Assembly (NCBI GenBank): GCA_013368375.1
Contig: JAACJP010000011.1
Span: 806,001 to 870,000 of the forward strand
Origin: Tricholomella constricta
Taxonomy: Eukaryota > Basidiomycota > Agaricomycetes > Agaricales > Lyophyllaceae
DNA: 64,000 bases
Reading direction: 5' to 3'
Shown here: positions 33,466-43,659 of the stretch, piece by piece
How positions within the stretch are numbered: position 1 is the stretch's first letter
Layout: each line of letters starts with the position of its first letter
Notes under the pieces: model-generated
What the model saw: only the letters and a program-made list of their open reading frames with translations
Databases searched by the model: none
Told to the model about the DNA's origin: nothing
Position numbers and translations under genes: made by a program

Positions 33466-35744
33466 ATGGAAAATCCCCCTGACCCTGCCAACTCTGGCCT
33501 TCCGCTCGACCCGCCTACGTCTACGGCAGCAGCTCCACGTCCCAATCAAGGAGCTTTCAGCAAGGAGGAGAAAGCCCTCCTGCTCTCTCACCTTCCACAG
33601 TATCAAGAGTTTGTTGACAAGCTCGCTCAGAAAGCCACTGGCCCTCGAGGGACTGGGCAGGTGAAGGGCGACAAGGGGGACTGGGTCCTCCGTCTCGTAT
33701 ATCCTCTCTTCATCCAGCAATTCAACTCCACTGGCCCTGACGGTCCAAATCTCGAATCACTTAAACATGTAAGCATTATTTCTCCGTCAGGCATTCCGTG
33801 TTTAATTTTGTTATTCAGAAACTGAAGAAATGGTTCGTCAACAACACGAAGACTAATGTTGAGGTGCCGGCACCCTCGACGTCCAGTAAAGTCCCACGTG
33901 CGACAAGCGCCGTCGACCTATTCGCGAAAACTAAGCAAGCTGATATTCGAGACATGATCAACAAGGAGCGCACCGAAACTGGTCAATCTACCAAAGAAAG
34001 CAACCTTACTCTCCACCGGAAGTACAAGCACGAATTGTATAATGAACTTGACGACAAGACCCGTGCTGAATTTGAAGAGGAAGCAGCAATCTTGAAGGAG
34101 AATCTGAAGCAACCCCCGGGCGCTGATCATATATATGCGTGAGTTTCTCGACATATGTTTTGATTGATGCACGGCTAATTTCCTCTACAGTCAACAGAAG
34201 TCTCTACTGCCAACGGCCACGGAGGCACTGCGTGGCATGTGCGGCTGGAACTGGGGAGGGCATGGTGAGGTCATGTTCTTCCTACAAGGCGCCTATCGCA
34301 ACAAGGCGGGTGACCTCAAGACATTCAAGTACGTCAACTACTAGCCATCTTCTCTCACATTCTAATGTCTTGATAGTGGGACCGTATCCAACAATGCTCA
34401 ATCGGCGACTTTCGCTGATCAATGTGCCAATTTCAAAGACTTCCGCAACGAGTTTCGACGGTTCGCAGAGGGCGCATTGCCAGGTATTTCTTTTCCTGCC
34501 GTCATTGTTGTGCGCCGGGACTGATGGACCCTTTATGACAGTCAAGCGTCCCGAAGCGATCACTCCCATAGAGTCCGCAGTGAAGCCAGTCAAGCTCACC
34601 ATCATCTTGAACGAGGATGGATACCCCATCCTGCCATCCTTAGACCCCGAGAGTATCCCTGTCGCCAGCTGTCGCCACCTTCTGGCGGAATACATCGAAA
34701 TGGCCTGGAGTAAGTCGATGATGACCACGAGCCAATCTATTTTACTAATGAGCTTCGTTTATTGCAGAAGTCTCGAACTCAACTACAGTCCCTTGGGATG
34801 TCCTTGGTACATCGAAGCGGGACTCTGTCGGACTCACCCATTGCAACACGCTTGCCGATTTTCCGAGCCTCAATCCCAAAGTAATGAAGGCAACGGACGC
34901 TCTTCGATTGTACACGGCATTTTTCGATGCCCAAAACCGATCCCACAACATTTTACAGTTCTCAAAGCCGATGTCGCTGTCAGACGACGACTTTGACGAT
35001 GATAACAATGACAACGATGATGACAATGAGAATATTGAGACATTGCCCTCCCAACAACCCGCTCCTGCTGCCATCACACATTCCCCTCCTCTCGCCAATT
35101 TCTCACTGCCAATACTTCGTGACAGCGCCCCTGACTCAGTGTCGACTCCTGTTCTCGCCACCCCCCCGGATACAGGTGACGGCGGAGGCGAGAACACCAC
35201 CACGACCACTACTACGTCCGCCCACGCCCACGTCCCGACGATCACAAATAGCGGCGGAGACACCGATACCGCTGTGAACAGACTACAAGACACCATTTCT
35301 ACACCCGAGGCCGATTCCAACGCCGAAACCTTGGAGTCTTCCGATAACACTGGAAGCGCCTTGGGGTCGGAGCGTGGAGGAAGACGTGGGCGCGGTGGAA
35401 AACGCGGCGGTGGTAGGCGTGGTGGGAAGGGTGTCGCCGCTGCTTTGAGGGGCCCGGTGGCCATAGTGAACACTAACTCTGCGCCAGTTTTCCAGCCCTC
35501 GGCAGTCTACACGCCAGCTGCAGTCGAATCTCTACCCACAGCCGTTGCCGCCGCACCCTTGACGGGTACTCCAACATTGCCCACTCCTGCATCAACTACC
35601 ACTCAGCTCGAAGAAGAGCCTCGCCGCAGCAGCCGGAAGCGCAAGGCCCCCTCTACTCGGGATGTCTCGGACACGCCCATCGCGAAACAGGCTCCGGCTA
35701 AGCGTCGCAACTTATCAGAGAGATGGCACTACGTGGCGGCTTGA
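33466..35744 (+). CDS. KDZ cargo gene C: unknown protein with basic Gly/Arg tail
   Basis: Six exons in phase from MENPPDPANSG: 33466-33768, 33819-34138, then from 34191 onward, with introns of 48-60 nt. About 580 residues. The N-terminal region (KGDWVLRLVYPLFIQQF, LKKWFVNNTK) has Trp spacing reminiscent of Myb/MADF-type DNA-binding folds but is not a clear match. Middle blocks are YKHELYNELDDKTRAEFEEE, GMCGWNWGGHGEVMFFLQGA, CANFKDFRNEFRRFAEGALP and IILNEDGYPILPSLDP. The last third is disordered: an Asp/Asn run, then GRRGRGGKRGGGRRGGKG (AT-hook or RGG-like), then a nuclear-localisation-like RRSSRKRKAP. Probably nuclear and nucleic-acid binding (inference). It resembles a multicopy agaricomycete family of unknown role. 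Confidence 0.75.
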
Positions 35745-35749
35745 AAAGA

Positions 35750-36248
35750 TGTATGTTATATTCTGTTGAAAGTTTTGGATCGTTAACTAACTTCACAGGC
35801 TGCTTCGGCTGATTACGCTTGAAATGACTTGACAGAAGGATTTTTCAGATGATAGGTTGACTTATTTATCAGGCTGGATACGCCGACTAGATAGCTTTAA
35901 CTTGTGGAATGATTGTCTTGGCTAGACTGCTTACTTGTTGTTTCATAGGCTACGTTGACTTACGGACTTGCAGTTTGAATCTCTACATTTACTTTACACT
36001 TCATAGGCTCCCTGTATTGCTTATACGCTGCTACTTGAGAAGTCTATCGTGCACAAGATGCTCCGTACACTAGTCTCTTCCCCGACTTATTGGTGAGTAG
36101 GCTTCGCTAGACTGGCTTAGGCTGTCTAGACTTGCTGACTATGTGGGCCAGCTTCAGGTTTACAAATGCCCTTGAACTTAAGGTGTCGGCTGAGTCTAGT
36201 AAATGTCAACTTCTAGGCATTGGCTGAGCGTACGAACTGAGGTCCCCG
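35750..36248. repeat. Right subterminal region of the KDZ element
   Basis: Non-coding. TAGACT/AGTCTA words recur (GGCTAGACTGCTT, CGCTAGACTGGCTT, GTCTAGACTTGC, GAAGTCTATCG, GAGTCTAGTAA), mostly inverted relative to the left end (AGTCTAGCC). Ends with GGTCCCCG before the right target duplication. Confidence 0.6.
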
Positions 36249-36255
36249 GAGGGAA
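36249..36255. repeat. Target-site duplication of the KDZ element, right copy
   Basis: GAGGGAA, matches 23786-23792. An eighth base would mismatch (C left, G right). Confidence 0.88.
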
Positions 36256-37419
36256 AGCGCATTTCGATGGGCTCGTCGAACTTGATTTTGAGCATTTCCG
36301 ACTGACGCGTAGAGTGGGTAGTATTCGTTTTGGCCCGTTGCGACTGAAACTGTCGTTTTGTCACTTCCGAGGATCACAGGAACGAACATTGAACCGTGCG
36401 TCTCAGGATCTTCTGCGATAATATCCTGCAATTAAGATCAGCTAAATCCAATGAGAAAAATAACAAGACAGACCGCTTGATCCCATGCCCAATTGCCCGA
36501 CATGAAGTCTGAAAAAACCCGCTTTCCGTTCTTCGCGAACACCCGTTTTGGTGAATAGTCGAGCTCGGTGTCGAAATCCCTGTTACCTAATTGTCCCTCC
36601 AATACTGCGAGGGGGTCACGGAACCAGACTTCGAATGCCGACGTCTTCCATGTTGGTGGTGTTGAGCCCTCGGGGAGTTCTCCGTTGTACTTGACAGAAA
36701 ATGATTGCCAGGCAACGTCTCCTGCATCAATTGCATCTATGGAATTGTACAAATCCTTTGAATTAGCAAACGGGGGCGACGAGTTGTCCGAATCGTCGCA
36801 GTTCTTGAAAGCGGCCCAGATTTCCATAAGCTCGTCGATCTTCTTGCCGGACATTTGTTCACGTTGGTACAAAAAGTCAGCTAATTCAAACTCGGCACGT
36901 GAATGGAATGGCGTGAAGTCATCGTTGGCACGGTCAGAAGTACCGGTCGGTGGTGGTGCATCATGGGGGATCTCGTAGCCGTTCTCATCGCACGGGGCAC
37001 CTGATTACAATGATTTGACGTCAATACATTTCTTGTCCACATAAACAGCAGGTCAACTTACCGTCGAGATGGGGATGTAACTGAGTTTTCATCCCTCGTG
37101 TGTTTGTGCTCCACGGCTGACGGCGTGGTGACTCGTTCGGTCGGCCCGGGATGTCGTCCGGAAATACACCTTGGTTGTCTGGGGTTTGAGGGGGTGAAGA
37201 TGCACCATTGAGATCTGGGGGAGGCGAAGCAAATGGTGTTCGTGCTGGCGAAGGGCTCGGTGTGTGTGGAGATGATGGAGGTGGAGCATAAATAAAATGT
37301 GGGTTAAATTTACACGTATCTTGATGACGAGTAAGTCCGCCAGGGAGCTTGCAAGTTTTGAAGCAGCCTGAAAATGTACAGCGGTAGATTGGAGCATTGT
37401 ATCGAGCTCTAGGAATCAT
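36256..37419 (-). pseudogene. Plavaka transposase, N-terminal third (split gene)
   Basis: Starts at ATG 37419 with a C2H2 finger (CTFSGCFKTCKLPGGLTRHQ) and a Pro/Ser-rich linker. After an intron it reads ADFLYQREQMSGKKIDEL-like and VAWQSFSVKYNGELPEGSTP, then FEVWFRDPLAVLEGQLGN and DFMSGNWAWDQA. After a second intron it reads DIIAEDPETHGSMFVPVILG, then SDKTTVSVATGQNEYYPLYA, and stops at RRAHRNALSL exactly at the KDZ boundary. The continuing codons are at 23785 and below. The start lies 167 bases from the divergent second Plavaka gene. Confidence 0.88.
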
Positions 37420-37586
37420 CGAGCGAGATCAGGACACAAGTCGAACAATTTGCAGTGAAGAAATTATGCATTCGAGTATCGTAAAGTCCAAATTTCTCCA
37501 CGTGAGCTACGACTGTAAAGTTTGTGTAAGCCACACAAAAAAAAAAGCGACGGACACTCAAAACATACCTACTCTGTCAACGCACT
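37420..37586. promoter_or_regulatory. Divergent Plavaka promoter
   Basis: 167 bases separating the start codons of the transposase (minus) and the second Plavaka gene (plus). Contains an A10 tract at ~37538-37547. Inference from arrangement. Confidence 0.5.
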
Positions 37587-40105
37587 ATGGCTCGTGTCAC
37601 TCGACCCTCCACAGCAAACAGTCATCCTGGAGAGGCCCATAATCGATATTCGCAGACTCGTCGATCATCTGCAGAGGTGCAGGCAGCAAAACTCGCGGCA
37701 GAGGCCAAAAAAGCTGAAGCTGCGGTCAAAAAACAAGCTGTCATCAAAAGAATTGCGCAGTTAGAAACACAGACACGAACCTCAGTCAAGGAAGGTGACT
37801 TGCATGCAAATCACCCTCAGGAGAAGACTGCTATTCCTCGTCGGTTTACTCGAGGTAAAAAAGATATCCCTGAGGCTGAAGGTCATTCAAGTTTCTCGAC
37901 TCTATCGAACATTGCCATGACTTACCTATGGTTTCCGACTACAGCGAAGACTACTGACGCTGGCCGTGGCTGTCAAGTCAAGGCAGCTTCTACGAAGAAG
38001 CAGAATCTGGAAAAAGAAGGTGTGTCGTTGCCGCAGCCTCGAAAATGAACACAAATTTATACATACCTATAGATGAGGAACTTGGTGAAGCGGCATCACC
38101 GGATGATGAGGGTGTTGAAGCTGCAGGCATCGACTCGGACTCGGAAGCACCGCGGAGCCCGGAGAACAGTGAAGAGCTGGTTGATGATGAAGACTACAGA
38201 AGTGAGAGCGAAGACCAGGACGTGGACATGGACATGGAGCACGACGAGCCTGACACGACCATAACCACAAAGGCAAAGGGCGGTGGGAAGAAAACCAAGA
38301 AGGGATTGGAGGCGCGGAATCAAATCAACATGATCGCATCTCAGATAGCCCCGGAATCAAATCGCGGCCTCAATTCGGCTGAGAACAAACGGAAGGCTGG
38401 ACCGGGCACCGCTGAGTAAGAACGTGGTTTGGTTATTTTTGGAATAGTTCCTGATCTACATCCAGTTCGGCTGAGAACAAACGGAAGGGTGGACCGAGCA
38501 CCGCAGAGTGAGAACGTGACTTCATTATTTTTAGAATGGATCCTGATCTAGCACTGTCTAGACAAACCGGACCGAAGAAGGCGAGGCCCCCTCATCCATC
38601 AGGGCTCATTCGAAACTGGGAAGACGTCGTGCCCATTCACCCGTCTCTTCAAGTTAATACATCTACTACAAGGCTTACACTTACCCCTGCTCGCATTCCA
38701 GCTGTTACTCATGGCTACAATGTAATGGCACCTGCATCAACTTTGCATCACGGAAGCGAACCTGAAGATACACCGGCATTCGAACCTGGAGGGATTTCAT
38801 CAGACGACGAGGGAATGAAACAACTTCCATTTAGCACACCAGCCACTGGCTTTCAATTTCGCGTAAGTCTTTAATTTCCGATTCATTCCGAGTGCAATAT
38901 TCTTGTTGACCGTTGACTCGGATCCAGTCTATCGCCAAAGTCGAGGAGGTTCACACAGCTCCATCATTTCAATTCCAACAGCGTAATCGAAACTCCCAGG
39001 GACGACGCCCCAACGTTCGCGACCTCCCCCACGAAACTCAATTCTCTTACAACAAATATGTGCAACCGATGGCCTGCGACATGACGGGTGCGCTCCGAGC
39101 ATGGGAACACCCTAGCGACGTGGAAATCATCGAACTCTGGAACGAATGTATCGCTGTGAAAGATAAGTATGAGATCTCGACAACCACCTTCAACGACGAC
39201 GGTCTGTATTCCGTGGTCAAACGCTTGGTATGTTTTTTACTGTACTCATACAAAGTACTAACCCATCTACTCTCAGATTAAACAGAACGGGATTGCGGTC
39301 TGGCAGAACAGACTTGCCGCCAAAGCCAAGGAAGCAGTGACGGCCGAATTCAAGCTTCGCTCTATCGATGCCATCGAGGACCGCGCCAAATTTGTGGTGA
39401 CAATGCTCGGGCCTTATCCAACCGACCTCACGAAGAAGGACCGCCCATACCTTTGGCAGTCAACAAACCATTCATTTGAGAAGGAACGGGAGGTAAGTGC
39501 TAGGCTATCTCTTTATTTGACTACCGGATAACGCAATGTATCTTTCTGGCAGGGCTTGTTTCAAGGACGTCTCGTGGCAAGCACTTTCGTGACACATGTC
39601 ATGATGTCCGCTTCCGTCCCCGATGGACATAGAGTGCTCGAACGCCCCGTCGGGGCTCTCATCATGTCGCTACAAGCTGTGAGTGTTTCCTCTACTGTGG
39701 CAATTCAGATAATTATATTGTTCTACAGGTACATCGTGCATTGCTCTATTTCCTCACCGGAGTATGGGCACCCCCATCGATAACTCCGAAAGCGCGTTCT
39801 CGAAGGCCAATTGGGACGATTTTGTGGAGCCCATCGGCCCTAAAGGGGAAGGTAAGCTTAGGAGGCGCGCCACTGTTTTCAAGCCCGAGGTCGATGCGCT
39901 CACCTCCAAGCAGTGGGACGACATCATCACCGTGGCTTTAGCTACGAGGGAACACCGACCATTGAAGAACGGAGTGCACCGGGAAGTGATCGAGATTCAC
40001 GATGCATCAGATGAGGACATGGAGGTCTTAATAGATCCTCGTTACGCTTCGAAACCCTCTGAGGTCCTGCCAGGGGCACCCGGGCCCAAGGAAGAGGGCG
40101 AATAG
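37587..40105 (+). CDS. Second gene of the Plavaka element, unknown function
   Basis: Multi-exon, from ATG 37587 (MARVTRPSTANSHPGEAHNR). The N-terminal part is a Lys/Ala-rich coiled-coil-like segment (LAAEAKKAEAAVKKQAVIKR). An intron (37014-like GTGTGT at 38017 to TAG at 38072) leads into an acidic stretch (SENSEELVDDEDYRSE-type) and a basic KGGGKKTKKG. The C-terminal half has conserved-looking blocks: NVRDLPHETQFSYNKYVQPM, GALRAWEHPSDVEIIELWNE, NGIAVWQNRLAAKAKEAV, GLFQGRLVASTFVTHVMMSA, ERPVGALIMSLQAVHRALLY and FSKANWDDFVEPIGPKGEGK. It ends PGAPGPKEEGE. Such proteins commonly sit beside Plavaka transposases in agaricomycetes as I recall; their job in transposition is not established. A 92-base tandem duplication lies inside it. 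Confidence 0.75.
38374..38557 (+). repeat. 92 bp tandem duplication across an exon-intron border
   Basis: Copies start at 38374 and 38466 (both TTCGGCTGAGAACAAACGGA). Each contains the end of an exon (NKRKAGPGTA / NKRKGGPSTA) and a following GT donor. Both splicing through and skipping the second copy keep the reading phase. Confidence 0.8.
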
Positions 40106-40380
40106 ATACATATTTATTTATTTTTCTAAATATATGTAATTTGCATGCCTATCTTTTACTGCTTGCACATCGTCCTTGAAGTGAGCCTTTTGAAAGCCTA
40201 CTGTGCTTCCGAAAGTTAGGTGCAGCTTTTCATATGTCTTTTGCACCTTTCTCAAGTCAAAACCGGCTTTCTCAAGCAAAGTGACTGGGCTTGCAAAAGC
40301 CACGACGTCTTGTCCGCTTTCGGTCTTTTTCGGCTTTCAAAAGCCACAAAAGACGCCGGAAAAGACCTTAGAGTTTTCCT

Positions 40381-40860
40381 GATGAATAGGAGTTTTCGCC
40401 GAGCTTGGATGAGCCGGTAGCGAAGATGTTGGGGGAGTAGAGTTTGGAGTACATGGTGTTTGCTTGGCAGGTGTCGATCATGAAGAAGATCTCGTTGGAC
40501 CTAGTAACAGATCCATGAGATCGCGCACAAGAGCGCTCGAGATGAGTTGGGGCGTACCGCTTCTTTTGGTTCATCTGCTTAAAGGCATCGGCAATATCAA
40601 AAGCGCTGATCTAGATCTCCTCGTTGTCCTGGAATTTGAGGAATTCGTTGCCGCCGTGCCCGGTCATGTACACGAAGACATTGGATCTGTCATCGGAAAG
40701 CAGTCGTTTGGACCGCGGCACGGAGGGTTCCATGCGGCCTGCAAGCGTAGTGAATACTTGGAGTGAGAGACAAGGAGATTGTGGATGGACCAGTTAGGAC
40801 CCGAATCAAATTCTCGACAGTGACTTCGTAGCCACGGTGGAGTATTGCAAGGCTCATGTG
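40381..40860 (-). pseudogene. GPI8/PIG-K catalytic-region fragment (gpi8 remnant, upstream half)
   Basis: Three exons: 40791-40857 (HRGYEVTVENLIRVLTG), 40558-40738 and 40381-40500, with introns of 52 and 57 nt. The middle exon has RLLSDDRSNVFVYMTGHGGN with the catalytic His, and the last has FFMIDTCQANTMYSKLYSPN with the catalytic Cys, ending GENSYSS at the Plavaka end. A premature TAG (40611-40613) lies in EEI-stop-ISAFDIADAF and looks like a 6 bp TAGATC duplication. The first intron has a poor GTCCAT donor. The N-terminal coding part is missing: sequence beyond 40860 is repetitive. So the copy is broken independently of the transposon. Confidence 0.9.
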
Positions 40861-40906
40861 TTATGTCAGTCGATGGTTATGTCCCCCATAACAGGACATA
40901 ACACAT
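40856..40906. repeat. Hairpin at the broken gpi8 edge
   Basis: ATGTGTTATGTC (40856-40867) pairs with GACATAACACAT (40895-40906), with an inner GGTTATG/CATAAC stem. It marks the breakpoint between gpi8 and the repeat-rich region and could be a terminal structure of another element. Confidence 0.6.
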
Positions 40907-40929
40907 AACGTGTACAGCCACAAATTCGG

Positions 40930-42015
40930 AAACCGGTTCCCATCTGTTGGGGGTGGTGGGGCGGCATGGGGGCCGGGATGGGGTGGGAATGGGGTAGTGG
41001 GGACGTCCTGGATGTGGTGGGGACGTCGTGAAGGCGGGGACGTGGGAAGGGTGGTGGGGACGTCGTGAGGGGTGTCGTGGGGGTCGTGGGGACGCCGTGG
41101 GGGCCGGGATGGGGTGATGAGGGTGGTGGGGCGGCGTGGGGGCCGGGATGGGGTGGGAATGGGGTAGTGGGGACGTCCTGGATGTAGTGGGGGCTCCCGA
41201 GGTATGGTGGAGGCGAGAATGGGGTGGGAAAGGGTGGTGGGGCGTCGTGGGGGGGGGTGGGGCGGTGGGCACGTCGTGGGGGCCCGGGCATGGTGGTGAG
41301 GGCAGGGAGGGTGTCGTGGGGACGGGAAGGGCGTCAGGGACGCGTCCTGGGGGTGGTGGGCACGTTGTGGGGATGCTGTGGGGGCCGGGATGGGGTGGGA
41401 AGGGGGTGATGGGGGTGATGGGGACGTCTTGGGGGCCGAGTTGAGATGGTGGGGGTGGTGGGGCATCGTGGAGGCAGGGAGGGCGTCAAGGGGGTGGTGG
41501 GCATGTCGTGGGGATGCCATGGGGGCCAGGTTGGGGTGATGGGGGTGGTGGGGCGTCCTGGGCGTGGTGGGGGCATCGTGGAGGCGTGGTGGGGGTCTTG
41601 GGATGCCGTGGGGGCCAGGAGGGGGTCGTGGGGGTGGTGGAGCGGCGTGGGGGCAGGAAGGGTGTCCTGGGGGCGTCCTGGGGGCGTCCTGGGGGCGTCC
41701 TGAGGGCAGGGACGGGGTGGGAAGGGGGTGGTGGGGGTGATGGGGGCGTCGTGGAGGCGACCTGGGCGTGGTGGGGACGTCGTGGGGGCAGGAATCGGCG
41801 GGAAGGGCGTCGTGGACGCATCCTGAGGGCGGGGATGGGTTGGGAAGGGGGTGGGGTGATGGGGACGTCGTGGGGGCAGGAAGGGCATCATGTACGCGTC
41901 CTGGGTGTAGTGGGGACATCGTGGGACCGATTCTGGGGTGATGGGCATCACGAAGACGGGAATGGGGTGGGAAAGGGGTGGTGGGCGCGTCCTGGGGGCG
42001 GGGAGGGCGATTAGG
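40930..42015. repeat. G-rich minisatellite
   Basis: About 1.1 kb of plus-strand G-runs built from variants of GGGGACGTCGTGGGGGC and TGGTGGGGACGTC. The minus strand is open as a Pro/His/Thr-rich 472-codon frame purely because of the repeat. Runs of three to nine G make quadruplex formation likely. No gene seen. Confidence 0.85.
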
Positions 42016-42029
42016 GCATTGTAGGAGGG

Positions 42030-43640
42030 TGAGTACTGGACAGAAACCACAGCAGCGGGTGCACAAAAATTCCGGCCGATATCCGGATCGGATTGTGCAC
42101 GGGTAGCTCAGCAACAGTCCGGATCCGGATAGTGCAGGGAAATGCATGGAAACTGTTGCACGAGCAGTTCCGAAATCATGCCCAAAACCCGGATTGAGTA
42201 CTGGACGGAAGCCACAGCAGCGGGTGCACGGAAATTCCGGCTGATATCCGGATCGGATTGTGGACGGGTAGCTCAGCAACAGTCCGGATCTGGATAGTGC
42301 AGGGGGAATTTCTGTGCACCCGCTGCTTTACTTTCCGTCCAGTACTCAATCCGGGTTTCGGGCGTGATTTCGGAACTGCTCGTGCAACAGTTTCCGTGCA
42401 GTTCCCCTGCACTATCCAATCCAGATTGTTTCCGTACTATCCGTGCACTATCCGATCCAGACTTCAGCCATAATTTCTGTGCACCTGCTGCTTTACCTTC
42501 TGTGCAGTACTCAATCCAGGTTTCGGGCGTGATTTCGGAACTGCTTGTGCAACAGTTTCCGTGCAGTTTCCCTGCACTATCCGGATCCGGACTGTTGCTG
42601 AGCTGCCCGTCCACAATCCAATCCGGATATAGGCCGGAATTTCCATGCACCCGCTGCTGTGGTTTCCGTCCAGTACTCAATCCGGGTTTTGAACGTAGTT
42701 TCCATGCACGTTCAGCCGTAGTTTCTGTGCACATCCTGCCAGAGATTCCGTGCACTATCCGGATCCGGATTGTTGCTGAACTACCCGTGCACAGTCCGGT
42801 CCAGATATCAGCTGGAATTTCTGTGAACCCGCTGCTTTACTTTCTGTCCAGTACTCAATCCGGGTTTCGGGCATGATTTCGGAACTGCTCGTGCTGTTCC
42901 CGTGCAGTTCCCCTGCACTATCCGGATCCGGATTGTTGCTGTACTACCCGTCCACAATCCGATCCGGATATCGGCCAGAATTTCCGTGCACCTGCTGCTT
43001 TACTTTCCGTGCAGTACTCATTCCGGGTTTCGGGCATGATTTTGGAACTGCTCGTGCCATTCCCGTGCAGTTCCCCTGCACTATCCGGATCCGGATTGTT
43101 TCCGTACTATCCGTGCACTATCCGATCCGGACTTCAGCCAGATTTTCCATGCACCTGCTGCTCTAGTTTCCGTGTAGTACTCAATCCGGGTTTCGGGCGT
43201 GATTTCGGAACTGCTCGTGCTCTTCCCGTGCAGTTCCCCTGCACTATCCGGATCCGGATTGTTGCTGTACTACCCGTCCACAATCCGATCCGGATATCGG
43301 CCAGAATTTCCGTGCACCTGCTGCTTTACTTTCTGTGCAGTACTCATTCTGGGTTTCGGGCATGATTTTGGAACTGCTCGTGCCATTCCCGTGCAGTTCC
43401 CCTGCACTATCCGGATCCGGATTGTTGCTGTACAATGCGTGCACTATCCGATCCGGATATCAGCCGCAATTTCCGTGCACCCGCTGGTGTGGCTTCTGTC
43501 CAGTACTCAATCCGGGTTCTGAACGTGGTTTCCGTACACGTTCAGCCGTAGTTCCCGTGCACATCCTGCCAGAGTTTCCGTGCACTACCCAACCCGGAAT
43601 CCGGCCGTGAATTCCGTACAATATACCCGGACGGTTTGGC
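42030..43640. repeat. ~163 bp satellite array in two opposed orientations
   Basis: Units carry GATTTCGGAACTGCTCGTGC, CTATCCGGATCCGGATTGTT and CTGCTGCTTTACTTTC. From ~42310 to 43620 about eight units run one way (period near 163); from 42030 to ~42310 about two units run the opposite way, making a large inverted repeat centred near 42310. Open frames here are repeat by-products. Confidence 0.85.
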
Positions 43641-43659
43641 TACAGGTCCCATGGCTGTC

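Larger units (their letters stand above)
23793..36248. mobile_element. 12.46 kb KDZ-family DNA transposon carrying three cargo genes
   Basis: Delimited by GAGGGAA on both sides and by exact reconstruction of the Plavaka transposase. Contents in order: left subterminal array; CxC2-KDZ transposase (minus, 24254-27689); a block of palindromic direct repeats (27765-28094); cargo gene A (minus, 28225-30435); a repeat block (30447-30990); a 120 bp tandem repeat (31200-31621); cargo genes B and C (plus, 31965-33066 and 33466-35744); right subterminal region. The extreme ends (CACATATATAC left, complement CGGGGACCTC right) do not form an obvious terminal inverted repeat. AGTCTA/TAGACT words cluster at both ends in opposite orientation, resembling subterminal transposase-binding repeats. 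Confidence 0.82.
17304..40380 (-). mobile_element. Plavaka-type DNA transposon, interrupted by two later insertions
   Basis: Termini are inferred from the gpi8 reading frame: gene sequence stops at 17303 and resumes at 40381. The ends carry short imperfect inverted termini (AGCAAAAGTCC left, AGGAAAACTCT on the complement at right) and many subterminal CTTTTG/CAAAAG words on both sides (17304-17348, 21374-21430, 40190-40380). Removing the gypsy (17349-21368) and the KDZ element (23793-36248) with one copy of each target duplication leaves about 6.6 kb with two divergent genes: the transposase (minus) and a second gene (plus). No clear target duplication flanks it; family members are reported to make very short ones. 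Confidence 0.8.

Noticed and set aside
23793..36248. TET/JBP dioxygenase in the KDZ cargo
   Set aside because: Expected from what is known of fungal KDZ elements, but none of the cargo frames shows the HxD...H iron-binding pattern in the right context.
40861..42279. 472-codon minus-strand frame rich in Pro, His and Thr
   Set aside because: It is the complement of the G-rich minisatellite; openness follows from the repeat lacking stop words and the overlapping frames are equally open.
42258..43610. Several overlapping open frames rich in Pro, Cys and Ser
   Set aside because: All lie in the ~163 bp satellite and recur with its period on both strands.
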